DNA of 64,000 bases, taken from positions 5,937,501 to 6,001,500 of the forward strand of contig NC_083525.1 in assembly GCF_032362555.1 (NCBI RefSeq). Reading direction: 5' to 3'. Below are positions 21,417 through 35,400 of the stretch, piece after piece (the first letter of the stretch is position 1; each line of letters opens with the position of its first letter). The notes under the pieces are model-generated. The model searched no databases and was not told the DNA's origin. It saw nothing but the letters and a program-made list of their open reading frames with translations. The position numbers and the translations under genes were made by a program. This stretch comes from Amyelois transitella. Lineage: Eukaryota; Arthropoda; Insecta; Lepidoptera; Pyralidae.

Positions 21417-24400
21417 TTACTTTTTCTTCCTTTTTTTCGGCTGACTAACGTCAGGTGCGTCATTCTCATTCTGCTTGAATTTTTTAAGATCCGCACAGAA
21501 TAATACCTGAAAAATTTAAATTTTCGTTAAACCGAAATAGCACTAACAATGGTTTAAATATCATGCAAGAATTGCAAAAAAAAATTGAAAAAACACACGT
21601 AATATAGGGAAAAGATTTGTATGTTTGTAACAAATTAACTAACTATTGAACCGATTTCAAAAATTCTTTCACCATTAGAAAGCTGCTTATCCGATAAAGT
21701 GCTATAGGGCTATTGCTATAGGAATATTGCCAAAAAAAATTTGAAGCTTGCTCTATTCATCATTATTTTTGGTTTTATTATTCAGCATGTATACCTTTAG
21801 TCTTTTTTGTACATAACACAAATCCTTGATTTCCAAATGCTTTCTTACATATTCTTTTAATGATGACTTGTGATGGTCAGACATTAAAAAAACTTATGAA
21901 AATGTTACAAAACCTAGTTATGTACTCACAGTGTGGGCCCATCCTGCCATGTCTCCGTACAATTTCCGGAAGTGGTCACCAATTTCCACATACATCTTCT
22001 CTGTGACATTCTTCTTGCCTCTGAGGTGTGGTAGGTAGTTTTGTGCTGCGATCTGGTACACGTGAGTGTCCACTGGTAAAGCTTCCAGGTGGTCAAGGGA
22101 CATGAGGCATATGCAATCGGCCACCTGGGAATTGAAGCATAGTTTTGAATTAGTACCACAGTTTTATTAGTAACGTTTCAAAGAGGACAAGACTGGCATC
22201 AATCTCATGATTTCACTAATTTGACGATGACACATAATTGGATGTACCAATCAAAAACAGAAAGGACATAATTAAAAAATCTGATAAAAGCTCTGGAGCT
22301 GATTGCAGATATAATTTTAAAAAGTTACCTATTAAATTTAAAATTAGTAGAATAAGTGGCAGAACAAATAAAATTGGTTTTAAATACTTACCTTTGGTCC
22401 AATACCATGTAACTTCATCAGTTCAGATCTTGCATCTTTATACTTCATATCCTGTAGAGTCTGGAACCACTTCGCCCCACCCAACTCCACAATCTGAGCA
22501 GCAGACTTCTGTATAAACTTAGCCCTGTATCCAAAACCTAACTCTCGTAGTTTTGATTCCACCTGTAAAAAAATATATTTAGATTTTAAAAAATTGAAGA
22601 TTGACCTTGCTTTTAAAATATAAATTAAAACTATTAGCTCCTATAGGATGGATACAATATACCTACGTAAAAATTGGGTATGTAGATAAAAGTATTGAGA
22701 GTGATGTTTTCTTCCTACTAGATATGTCATGGAGGAAAGCTTTTTTCTGATGATCTGTTCCTGATGTATTATTCCTAAGAAGCCCAGGATTTGTCTTGTA
22801 TGTGTATAAAACAACTTTTTAATTATTTTATTGTTTACCTAAAAGTAATTTGTCAGATTGGTTGTTTCATATTCAATTAAGATATTGGTCATTGATGTGG
22901 TTCAATTGTGAATTTTGTTGTTATGTCCTAGAGCCTTAGTCTACTTTCTAATCAGCATTTAGGTAGTTGCTCATGGTGTAAGTTTTCTTTGAATTTTTTC
23001 AGAACTGTAAATTTTAATATCTTCAAACTTTACCTCTGGCTGAGCAAGCTTGTCTACAGTAGGAAATGCATAGTAAGTGACTCCTTCATTACTGCAAATC
23101 TCTTCTCCATATTGTGTACAGAGCTTCTCCACCATACTTGAAATTCTGAAAACAAGATTTAACAAACATAAAAATTTAAACAAATTATTATAGTCAGGTA
23201 TTTATAAAGGTGCCTATTTCTTTATTTTGTGGGAATACTCTTTTAAGAACCTAAGAAACTTACATACAAAATTACAGCTTCCTATGGTTTACTGTAATTT
23301 GAGCTAAAGTATAATTAGGTATCTCTTTTTAAAGAAATAGAATATCTTACCTTGATATATGGTTATTTTGACTGCAAATAAATGAGAACAAATTTTCCAC
23401 GGGCTCCTGTTTCAACATCCTAATACCATAAAACTGTTGACAACAAGATTTAAAAAGTTCATCTTTTCCTGACCACTCTTTATAAGATTCCAACAAATTT
23501 AAGTTAAGTCGGAAATAACTTTCAATAGTTTTTTTGAACTTTTCGTCTTGTTTACTGTTTTTGTTAGATTTTGTGCTATTTTCAGGCAAAGTTCCAATCA
23601 CTTTGTATTGTAAATAATCTTCAATTTGTCGTAATTTCCAAACTGTTTTTGAGAATATTCCTGTCCATTCATCTTTATCCTTATCATGTGTCCATCTGAA
23701 ATATAAATTTCAATTCCAAATTAAGTTTGAACTACCATTTTTTTACCTATTAAAAACTAGCACATTATGAGGTAAAATATGTATAATTATGAAGGTATGT
23801 ACAAGATAAAATTGATAATAAAAAAATAACATTCTACTTTTTCATATTATTTTTATTAAAGGTGGTGTGGTTTCCAGCACTATAATAGAATAGGACTAAG
23901 GGAATGACTCATAAGCATAAGGGATTCTTGTAGTCGCCGACAAGGGCTAGCAACCTGTCACTATTTTAATTTCAATTCTATCAGTAGGCCATGAAGCTGA
24001 ACGTGGCCTAGCAGTCTTTTAAGACTATTGGCTCTGTCTACCCCGCAAGTGTAGTGATTAAATATATTTTTTTATTATTATTGTATGAAAGATCTTACAA
24101 AACATTAAGTAGGTATTAACTTAGCATAGCGAAACCACTAAGGTTTGGGCTCAACTCTTAAAACGGGCCACCGCCAGAGAGGTTGGGGAGGGGGTGGGGA
24201 GGGTGGGGGAGGGTTTGTATGACCCCCCCCCCCCCAAGTATTTTTTTTTGCCGGAAGCCCCCCCTTTTTTTATACGAATTTTTGAAAATCTTAAAAATTG
24301 CACTAAACAACGCAATATTTTCGGTTTGTCATTGTAAACTGTGTTAATTTAGTATTAAATAATTAGTTTGTCCATTAAGACATTAATTAATATATTTTAG

Positions 24401-25163
24401 CACTAAAAATATAGTCAAAAACTTTGCTTAAAAGTAAAAACAAAAAAGACACTAACTATGAACAGAACGCAATCCGCCGTTTTGGTTATGTGCTACTGTC
24501 ATCTTATCTACTGACTTCGAAAGTAGCTGTCGGTAAACGGACAGCAGGGGGTGCAGGGGGGCGCAGCCCCCCCGCACGGGGGGGTCGGGGGGCGGTAGCC
24601 CCCCGCAATGAAAAGAAACAAATTAGTCACAAATCAAACTCGGTTTGGTTAGGTTAGGTTAGGTTGGTGTAAACCACCAAAGCGGAGCGAGCGAAGCGAG
24701 CGGAGCGTTCAAACTGAGTAAAAAAGTATAATAGACAGTACGTATAGGTTAGGTTAGGTTTAACTCACCTTCACCCCTTTCATCCCTTCTGACTTTCCCC
24801 CCCCTTGCCCATCTGGCGGTTAATGACCTTTAGCACACTTTTTATATGAAAACTTTAAAAATTCGTAAAAAAAAAAACTATAGGCTTCCGGCAAGGGGGG
24901 GTCACGGGAGGGGGGGTGTTAACCCCTCCCCCATCCCCCTGCCCCCTCCCCACCCCTCTTCGGCGGTGGCCCGTTTCAAGAGTTTAACCAAGGTTTGAGA
25001 TTACACTAAGAATTATATTTACGTCATTATGTATGTATATTTATTAAGTTAATGTTAACATTTAATGTTAAGTTTATTTTATTTACCTGAAACTTTGACC
25101 TCCATTTAGAGTGCCAATTAACTGCAGCTCTCGCCGGTTACATGAAATTTTATTCCAGCTCAT
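21417..25163 (-). CDS. Ogg1: OGG1, 8-oxoguanine DNA glycosylase/lyase
   Basis: Removes 8-oxoguanine opposite cytosine and nicks the abasic site in base-excision repair (nucleus, possibly mitochondria). Exons on the minus strand: 25163-25087, 23695-23351, 23145-23034, 22562-22392, 22124-21930 and 21506-21417; phases fit, giving 329 aa (human OGG1 is 345). Landmarks follow the human enzyme: GGQSFRW near residue 22, the CSQNNHISR helix start, GFGYRA, and the helix-hairpin-helix [15 protein letters not shown]. The Schiff-base lysine is K235, and the catalytic aspartate is D254 in PVDTHV. The 19-residue spacing equals that of human K249/D268. The C-terminus ends in a basic PKKRKKK, a likely nuclear localisation signal. 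Intron 1 holds an 842-bp transposable element. The gene ends tail to tail with chimaerin. Confidence 0.95.
23866..24055 (+). repeat. Dispersed repeat, family A (decayed) in OGG1 intron 1
   Basis: Has GGTGTGGTTTCCAGCAC, GGGCTAGCAACCTGTCACTA and GGCTCTGTCTACCCCGCAAG with internal losses. It sits about 100 bp from the 842-bp G-rich element. Confidence 0.6.
24148..24989. mobile_element. Non-autonomous element with inverted ends and 8-bp target duplication in OGG1 intron 1
   Basis: The left end starts GGCTCAACTCTT and the right end, reverse complemented, starts GGTTAAACTCTT. Both continue into AAACGGGCCACCGCC and then G-rich sequence, with more inverted similarity further in (TTGCCGGAAGCC on both arms). 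The element is flanked by AAGGTTTG at 24140-24147 and 24990-24997, an 8-bp duplication of the kind made by hAT and some other cut-and-paste families. The interior has C13 and G7-type runs and TTAGG-type repeats at about 24645-24665 and 24746-24762. No transposase is present. The family was not identified. Confidence 0.75.
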
Positions 25164-26467
25164 TTTTATTTTATTACCAATTTTAATAATCCATCATATA
25201 AGACTAAATTTTATACAACGCATCGATGATCGAAGAACCACGATGACATGACATGACACAAAAACAAACAAATGAAAACAACATGCAGATAAATCGCAAA
25301 TCGCGCGCTATTTGATTTGACACTGACAGCGACCACTTAGTGACGTCGACAATTTAGGTCCCGCTGCCTTTTGGATAGATAAAGATATTGAATTATTATG
25401 CCTTACTTGTATGTTACCTTTTTACGCATAAAAATTAGAATAACATATATTTTTTGTACCTGTTACGTACGTTACCTTTATCAATTTGTCATGCTAAAGA
25501 AATAGACATTTAATCTCCTTTCAATTTAGAATATAGTCATTCGTCCTCGTCGTATGATGCTAGTTACGTACGGTTAACGGTTTACATAAATAATTTAAAT
25601 AATTATAGTATATAGGGTAGTGGCATTATTAATTCTGTAGTGATCAAATGTTAATACTTTCCAAGTAACGGGAGTCAGTCCCTACGTTATCACAATACAA
25701 CCAAACCAACCTAAGTAAAATAAGTTCGTTTAGGTAATACTCCTTCGTAATACTCCTTATAAAGTAGTTCATATATTAATTTCTTATTTGGATGTAAATG
25801 AAAAACTCTGTTACTATCAATTTTAGTTTAATAAGTTCTTAAAAATGATCTTTATATGTTAGCTTACTTATATAAATACTTAGGAAGCTAGTTAATTGAC
25901 AATTTTTAATCGTTTGTGATTTCAACAAACAAATTTTATTTCGCTAGAGGTACATAATATCCACTTCCACAGTAAGTGTTTAAATCAGCTATTAATCAAA
26001 AATTTTGTTAATTTAAGCTACATCAAAGTACTACATAACTATGTCTATGAATGCACGAAATAAATTAGAAAAATGCGACTCGCAAATTGTTTCTTTCCCG
26101 GAAGTTGTTGCCATACGAGTAGAATTCAGAATAATACAAGGCTATAGGAATGGTAAAGACAGAAAAATGTATCGTTGCAAATGATTGTAATCATCACCAT
26201 CAGTCTCTATAACGCTTTCATTTTATTTAACAGCTTTAAGACTGTGTAGAAAACTGCGTGCGTTGCCAGACGGCGACACATATTCTAATAGTTTCACTTT
26301 GCGCGCAAGGTGCGCTGTATCTGAAAGCACATAGTGCCCAAATCAAGCCAAGCGACCTTTTCTCAAAACGTGTCGTTGTTTTTGTTTCTATTGTGATATT
26401 ATTCGAAAATATGTATAACAGTCTATTGTAATTTGCTGTAAGTTTATTACTACAGGTAGTCGTTTTT
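25164..26467. other. Intergenic region between OGG1 promoter and gd-like 3' end
   Basis: Contains the OGG1 promoter side, with TGACATGACATGACAC at 25243-25258 and a GTGACGTC near 25340. The expected poly(A) signal of the gd-like gene, TTTATT on the + strand, is at about 26222-26227. No exon or RNA gene is seen. Confidence 0.5.
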
Positions 26468-29400
26468 TCAACTCGTCAACATAATGTTCTTAATCCATTT
26501 AATGTACTGCGCCGCATCAGTGAATACGATGTACTCGTTCAGATTGCAGGTGTTGTCGCCATTTTCTGGGCGAAGTGAGAGGGACACAATGCCGCGAAGA
26601 CGCCATCTTCCATTGTCTAATATATACAGACCACCGCCGGAGTCTCCTAAACATGGACCGACGCCGTTTCTATCACCTAAAAATTAAGCAAAACCTATGT
26701 AAATTAAAAATAAGCATACTTATGTACTTATATTATACATATAAGTACCACAATCATTCGTTAACCATGTAACCAAAAACAGCTAAAAAATTAGGTTATA
26801 AAAATAGACTAGCTTTCACCCGCGGCTCCGTCCGCAAGAAAAAAACCCTATGACCTTCTCTATACTCCACACTATAGGTACGTGTGCAAAATTTCATGCC
26901 GGATCTGTACAGTGGTTTAACTACGAAAAAGTTGGTATTTTTCTTCAGGTCACGTGTAACAGCGGATCACCAACTAACCGATCGTCATACAACCAAAAAT
27001 ACCTACATATATTTATAAGGTAAGGTCAAAAGTAACCAAAACCGCCGAGCTTGCATGAGAGAGTTATGAATGTGGATGAAGCGAAGGAAATATGCAGAGA
27101 TCGTGGCAAGTGGAAAGAGGTAGTCTCTGCCTACCCCTCCGGGAAAGAGGCGTGATTTTATTTATGTATGTATATTTATAAGGGAACAACTATGGGAAGA
27201 AGTATTATTACCAGCGCAGAGCGTGTTAGCGGATGTCAGCTTATGGAAGTCAGGTTTGCTGGCGCGGCAGGTGGCAGTGCTCACCACGGGGATGCGCACC
27301 ATCCGCGGCTCGCCGTGCCCGCCCGGACCTAGTTCATTGGAGCCCCAGCCCGCAACCTGATATAGGTTGATAATTAAGTGCAATAACAGAAATACTTAGT
27401 ATCAATACGAAGAAATCAATCGAATTAACTCACACGAATGCCTGTGCTAACAGTATCAGAGGCATTAGTTTGAGTTTATCTAGATCAAGCGAATCAAGCA
27501 ATTACCTACCTAAAAGCGAATTTATATGGAATTGCATTAGTGCAAATCCCAAATAAAGATTGGTTTGATCGATAAAACGCCGCACTAACCCAACAGATGG
27601 CACAGTTTATACGAGTAAGTATAAGTGATGTTATGGGCAGCGTCCTACTCTTGAGCCAAAACTGCAACTTGTTTTCGAAACTAATCATCTCTAATTTTTT
27701 AGTTTCTGTAGGTACTCGAATCGACTCGCCTAAAATCTATAGGTAGTCGTGCGATTTCTATGAGTAGTTTGGTTAATAAACTGAGGCGGAGTATAGATTT
27801 GACATCACGTGATAAAAATTACTCACAACTCCTGAAGCTCCCACGATCCTACTAAGATCAGCGTTACCGCTCCACAAACACGCCGGTCTGATGTTCGTAC
27901 TAAACTGAACCGTCCTCTCGAATGTGAAGACGAGAATGTCATCTGTAATTAAAAAATAAAAAATTAATAAAAAAGAAATTAAGTTTAGTAAAGCTCTTTT
28001 TTTATAACTCTTTAGACAAGGACGCGATAACATTGAGCGGTTAATGCCAGGAGGATTTATTTTTATTTATTAACTTTTTGTCGTAGTTGAAAGCTAACCA
28101 ATGTGAGGGAAATACAGTGAGGGAAAACATGAACCTAACATGTGAGAATGCTACCAGGGATTGGAAGTCGGTTGCTCCAGTATTTTCACATCTAGAATAA
28201 AACCACGAATCCTCTGCTCAAGGAGGAAACAGCCGAAACATACGCCAGGATGACGATGACGCCTAGCAAAAGCAATACTGAAAGCATTAGTTTCTCCGAA
28301 AATGAGTTCTGAGTTAACAAAAAACGCATACCTACTTGCAAGAGTGGAAGCGTTGTAGGACTCGTGTATATGCGCTGACTCCAAGGTCCTGGTGACAGTG
28401 ATATCGTCCCCCCAATCCTCGAGGTTGTACACCCCCACTTTGACCACTATATCTTTGATGTGGGTGTGCGCGTTCTTCTGTCGCATGCAGTGGGCCGCTG
28501 GAATTAGTAAATTAGTTGTTAGGCAAAGTTACTTTACACACGTACATGAGGCCGATCACCTTAAAGTGCTAATCAGACTTATCTGACCAAGTCAAATCCA
28601 CAGTAGGAAACCGCCTAACAGACTGCGCCAGACAGTCTGCCAACATCGAGAGCAGGCGGGATATCGTGAAAAAATATTTGTCTGCTTTGTGATCAGGACT
28701 GCTCTGCCAAGTGGAAATTTTTTGAAACCAAATTATTTAACCAGTATTTTATTGAAAGAGAGTAGGTATTCTTTGTCATCATTGTGTATACGGTATTCCC
28801 CCTTTTACAGTCTCAAAAACTGTTCACTTATAAAACCTGAAGATTATGGCAAGACTTGTTAAAATTTATTCTACTGCCGGTTTGCCTAACAACTAAGTCG
28901 TTTATTACGGCCTCCACTGGAAAGCTACGTTATATAGTGGTTAAAAAATGACTTGCCCAACCGGGATCATTGTCAAAAGATCGCACCATGGCATTCTCCT
29001 GTCGATAGAAGAGAGGATGTAACTGGTAACATAAGCCAAGAAGAAGAAGATACCTACTCGTATTAAGGGGTTACTCTACTGGTTCGTCGTATAGACTAGT
29101 AAGTTCAGTATATACCGCGGGTAAGTAAATCTTATCACAATGTTGAATGCTCCTGATCTCATTACCTGAAACAACATGTCTATCAGAAATCAAAGTCCCC
29201 GAGCAGATAAAAGTCAGGCTCCCGTCCTTCCTCTTGTACAACGCGACCAACCACGGCCAATCGCCGCGCGAGTAGCTTTGCCCATTGTAGATTAGTGGCA
29301 GCCGCTCGTTTCCTCCAGCCACCACACCGCATTCCACCTGCGTCGGAATTGAATCTATTGCTGATGGCAGACGAGGTGGTACCGACGGGCTGGAATCAAA

Positions 29401-32400
29401 TAAGGAATTTGAAGATTAAAAGCTTTTATTGGACTGCTTCTTACATTAAAACTTAACACTAAGTACTTCTAAATATATCCGACCACCGATCAGCTTACCC
29501 GCCATCGAACTAGGAATGAACCTGTGTCTCGAAGGCGAGAAGTATCGCGCATAGCCATACATATAGAACGTGGCTAATGTAAGTTAAGAAACACAAAGAA
29601 TGAGTATATAAGTAATCTGATAGAGTTAAATTATAAGTAAAATATTCTGCATGCCGCTGGTTGACTGGAAGAGATTTCGTCCGGTTATATTTTGTTTTTT
29701 CTTTTAATTTTAAAGTGCCGTGTGGTTCCCGGCACCAGTTCAAAAAGAATAGGACCCCTCCATCTCTTTCCCATGGATGTCGTAAAAGGCGACTAAGGGA
29801 TAGGCTTACAAACTTGGGATTCTTATTTAGGCGATGGGCTAGCAACCTGTCACTATTTGATTCTCAATTCTTATATTAAGCCAAATAGCTGAACGTGGCC
29901 ATTCAGTCTTTTCAAGACTGTTGGCTCTGTCTAACCCCGCAAGGGATATAGACGTGACCATATGTATATATGTATATGTCTTTTAAATTTGTTTCATGCA
30001 TTATGGTTACAACAACTTACAACGTAGGAGCTGGAGCCGGTTGAGTCTGAGGCCTGGTTGCCTGCGTATTTTCTGGATAAAATACATTATAGTCAGTCTG
30101 TGGTTGAGTTGGTCTAGTAGGCGCAGCCGGAGTTGGGTTGAAAGGTTGTTGTGGTGGGTTGAAAGGTTGTTGTGGTGGGTTGAACGGTTGTTGAGGTGGG
30201 TTGAACGGTTGTTGAGGTGGGTTGAACGGTTGTTGAGGTGGGTTGAAGGGTCGTTGAGGTTGATTGAAAGGTTCTTGGGGCTCGTTGAAAGGCTCCGGAG
30301 GCTGCGGTGGAGTCACTATTGGAGGGCGGGTCGGCACTTCGAATTGTGGTCTGGTTTTGTTCACAATGAATGTTGGATAGTAATCTGAAATGATAAAAGA
30401 TAATTTTATAAATAATTGGTAAATAAACGTACTCAACTCTTTTTCTAGGTACTTCTCCGTACTTATATATCATACCACGTTTTTATCCCTTACGGGTAAG
30501 ATAGAGCCGTTATTCTCAAAAGACTAAAGGACCATGTTTAGTTCAATGATGGAATTGAGATTCAGATAGGTTCCTAGCCAATCGCCCAAAAGAAGAATCC
30601 CAAGTTTATTTATATTTATTATTCCCGCCCAGGATTTTGGCAGCAGAAGCCGGGGTTGAAAGCCTGTCGGCCATTATTAGGAAGCGTACAGCATCTCTGA
30701 TGCGCCGGCGCAGCACCAACAGCCTGGTGAAGACCGTAGCTGCTAGGCTGGACGTAGACTGCGCTCTCATGCAACACTGGACTCGCATCCACCTAGCTAA
30801 GGACACCAAGTGCTCCCATAATTTTAATATAGATGTACTAACATAGTTTGTAAGACACTCTGTTACTAACTTTTATTTTATTTTATTTTATTTATTTTTA
30901 TTACCCTTCCCCTTGATAAAATTAGTTAGTGTTTTTGTTTATATATGTCAAAGTACATATCTACGAACAGATAGCAGAAATATCATATTTTTAATTATAT
31001 TCTGTTTTTATACTCGTAGAACTTAAACCGGATTCATGTCATGTCTAGTAATTACAAGTCATGTAAAAAACCTATGTATAACTCAGCCGCCCTGCTGTGT
31101 TCGTTGAAATATAATACCTATTCGCTATGGAAAGTCCATTCAATAACAATGACAGGATATTTTTTTATATCTAGGTTTTTTTATTTTGGCCCAAAATTAC
31201 TTGACTTAATTTTAAATAAAATGGGTCTAATGCTTTTAATTAATTCACAAAACTTTTATTAATTTAAATACATAATTTTACTTTTCTACATAGCTAACGT
31301 GCTTTTATGGCTTGGTAAGTAACAATTAGGTAGATAATCGATTGAGTAAGTAATTAAGCAAGAAAATAAACCTTAATAGCAATATCTTAATTGTCATGAC
31401 AGTAAGTTGTAGAGCAGTTATGAGTATCAAAATAAACCGCAGATACATTAACCTACAAGAATTAAGAATATGGACGCCATGTCTAAAATACAATAATACC
31501 TATGTATTTTCGTATCTATATATTAATCAAAATTAATTATTTTTCTCACTAATAATAAAAGTTACAAAAAACATAAAAAAAATTACATCTACTTAGATAA
31601 TACTACAATTTGTCAATTAAATAAAATACCAAACGCTATACATATATTAACCTAACAAATTGAATAAAAATAGTAATAACAAATAATGATATGTTATAAT
31701 TACCTTCAAAAGTTTTGTTTTGCAAGGTCTCGTCAAGTGATCTACTTAGTGAAAGTTATGTTTGCATAAATCCATATAACATCAAAAGAGTATTAAATAA
31801 AAGTACCTACTTTGTTTTGTGTCCGCGACCACACATATAATATCTTCTTTGCAACATGAAAAAAACATCGCTACATAGCCGATCGCTACGCTAGAGTTAA
31901 AATGCCAGACAGTTTATGAGACATTATGACCAGGCCCGACTTCGCACGGGTAGCATTTATAGCTCTATATTTTTCTCAGAAAACTCTCATTCCAACATTT
32001 TAAACAGAAACAAAATCCGTCCACAATTTTCGGCAGAGAAAATAGGGGAACGTTATTTTATAATACATAATTATGTAGTGATGAACCCACTTAAATCCAT
32101 ACTGTGTTAACACCACTACCACCAAGTAGGCAGCATGATACCTACCATGGAAAGATACGGGTGAAAATAATTAACCACATAAATAATTGCTTTGGCATTT
32201 GACTGATTTATTCATAGAAATCTGAATAATATTACCTACTCAAATTTCTAACGATTTATTATAATGATGATTGATATCGGATGCTGGTATATTAGTATTA
32301 TTAATAACAGCCCCTATTTGTGGCTTGCTAAAGCATTTTTTTTTGTTGATCAATATTACAGAACACCCGTTAGAATGCATGATATAATGAATGCAGATTT

Positions 32401-35400
32401 GACCGCATTGTAGTCGCTGAATTTCGAATTACCTTTATCAATACACATACACTTTACTTTTCTACATAGTATCTACATAGTATAGGGTCGATCTTGGTTA
32501 CATATCCTGCTGCCTGAATGTGCAGGTTTCCACTTGGCTACAGAATAAATTTTGCCTCAATCCGATCATCTATAATTGTTTACAATATAGGTAAACTACT
32601 TAATTGTTTTAAATTGTATAGCGTACTGGCCGCTTAGAAAAAAAGTTAATATTGAATTGAAGAAAAATAGTGATCTTCTTTTGTTAATTGTCACAGCATT
32701 ACATGAATAAGAATTACTCACGATATTATGTTTTAAGTTTTTTTACCAAAATAGTTTTATTTTGGTTTACCAACACGTAAGTAGTTATTTTATTTCATCC
32801 CAGCATATTGTTCTGAACACTACTTAATTATGTTTCTAAAGACTGCTCAACTTACTGCTAGTCCAAGTGCCCTCTCTATTATCAGTCTCGAACGTGAAGA
32901 TCTGGGTATTCTCTCCTCCGGTACCGACGAATTCATACACGGGGCTAGGTTTGGGGTTCTCCTGAGGGAACTGCTCGAAGATGCCGTTGACAGAGCCAGT
33001 TTGTCGTAGGAAAAGCATATGCTGCAAGCTAATTGTACTGACATACTGATTGGGGCCTGGGACTTCTGAAACGAAAAATAGACAAAATCAATATTAGGAA
33101 GCATGTTTGTCTTCTTCCTCCTGACTTTAGTCCACGTTGCATCCTCAAGTCCTTGGAGAGGAGCCCGAAGTATCCCTTTGACGTTAACCCGTATTGGATC
33201 CATGATTACACATTCAGTTGCCTGAATATGCAGGATTCCTCAAAATGAGCCGAGTAAGAGTAAGAGCATCGGTTCGTATTCAAACTAATGTACGTCATTG
33301 GCACATGATCGAGGTGGGATTTGAAACATCACGCATTTAAACCTTACCGTTCGACTAACGACTCTCTTTTGTTTGTATTTTATAGATATCGAAATACAAA
33401 ATATTTTAATTTTTATGTGTATTACCTATGAGCGCGAGGAGCTAGGCACCTTACCTGGTTGAAATATGCGAAATTAAACATTGGACCAGATTTTTTCCAA
33501 CATCTTTCTGTCGTCGTAGGTTGATAAACCTATTTGTGTTGTGAAATTGGCATTTCATCAAGATTACTAGATTTTTTAACTCATTAAGTCATAGGTATGT
33601 CGAAACTTACTCAAGGATTGTGGTCACAAGCAATCGTTAAGGCTTCCAAATCATTTCACATCGGCCTAGCTTCAAATAAGCATATTTAAGTATAGCTGTG
33701 CCCGCGACTTCGTCCGCGTGGAATAGTTATTTTGGGTCCTCAAGAATGAATAATTTTCCCCGTTTTTTTTTAATTTTATCTTTTTTTTTCGCTCCTAATA
33801 GTTGCAACCTGATGTTATATAGCCTAAAGCCTTCCTGATTAGCGCGTTCAAACAAACAAACAAACAAACTCTTCAGCTTTATAATATTAGTATAGATATG
33901 ACGCTAACTCAAAGCTAAAATTAACCACAAAAAGTCAACTCATTAAAAAAATAAGTAGTAAAAAGGGCATAAAGATAAAAGGAAAGAAAATAATAAGTAG
34001 TTAATAACTGTAATTGTGAGATGGTCACCCGAGGCCGTCGGGATGCCATCAGAGGGCAGAACCTAACCAGCAGACGGGTAGGTACTTGTTAATTTTAATG
34101 TTGTTACAGCAATTATTTATATACCTACCAAGTCAACAATAAATGGTACATTATTTAATTCCACGAATTCGTTGACCAGGGATCAAAACAGAGACCATTT
34201 AATATTATTCTCAATCTATATCTTTATATTATATTTGTCTATTATTGTGAGCATTATGTTGCGTCGTCGTCGCGTCTTTTCTTGATGTGATTTGACCTTT
34301 GTTAGTATGGTATCGAAGTGTTACCTTCAAGGAAAACGTATGGTGCTTTCGATGTGACAATGATAATTGGCAGATCATCATCGCTTAATTTGAATATGTA
34401 TGAATGTGGTTTTTTTTGCCACATACCTAAATGCGGTTTTACCAATCAGTTAACATCTGTTATACGAAATACCTACCGTATTATTTTACAGGTATTCCCC
34501 TGAATTGTAACCTAGATCCAGTAGTGGAGGGAAATTGTTTTTTTTTTCACTCAAACATGAGTAAAGTAACGGTTTCATACAAAATATTCTTATTAATCCT
34601 ACCCCATGAAAAACTGGCCCGGGACAGTAGAAATTATTCTAAATACTTATATCCAACCATGGCTGACAGGAAATTATTAGGCTGAACTCTATCTTAAAAA
34701 TATAGTTACAAATGCGAAAGTCTGCCAGATAAGGTTTTACGAATATAATTAATTATCCCAAGACTAACAAAGAGTCCATTTTATCTCATAAGTAATTACC
34801 ACGAGAACGGGATAATCGGGATTTCAGTTTGACGAGAACATAGCTGCAGTTAAAATCTAGTAATAAGTAAAACTAACCTGCAGGTCCATAGCACAACAAA
34901 TTGTCATTGACGACCAATGAAGTTAGCCTCGGGAGTGGTGACGTCACGGGGAAATGCACCTTGTACGTCAGGGGAACTCCGCGGTTGAACTGGTGCAAGA
35001 TCTGATTGCCACCCACAGCCTCCAGGCGGCCGACATAGTTCTGAAAAACATTATTTATTTTATAATATGTTTTATCGATATTAATAGAGACAAAAATATA
35101 CTGCAGTCTCTATTGAATTTTAATAAAATGATTTTAATGATCCTGTAATGTAATAAGAGAGAAGAGAGTCGGTGGTCGAATCGGTAAGGTTAAAATACGT
35201 GATGCGCAGGAAGGCACAGGTTCGAATCTCACCTTAGCCATGTACCAATGACTTTTTCTAAAGTAATGTACATTAGTTTAAATACTGACCGATGCTCAGT
35301 GAGGGAAACATCGTGAGGAAACCTGCACGTTCAGGAAACTGGATGTGTAACCATGATCGATAAGATAAGGATTAGGTTTACCTGAAAAAAGTTGCGGAGG

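Noticed and set aside
24424-24657. 77-aa open frame with a Gly/Ala/Pro-rich part inside the 842-bp element
   Set aside because: Produced by G/C runs in a non-coding element; no transposase motif.
30017-30473. Three long overlapping open frames across the PFNPPQQ region on both strands
   Set aside because: Only one frame joins flanking gd exons in phase; the others are open because a 21-bp repeat lacks stops in all frames.
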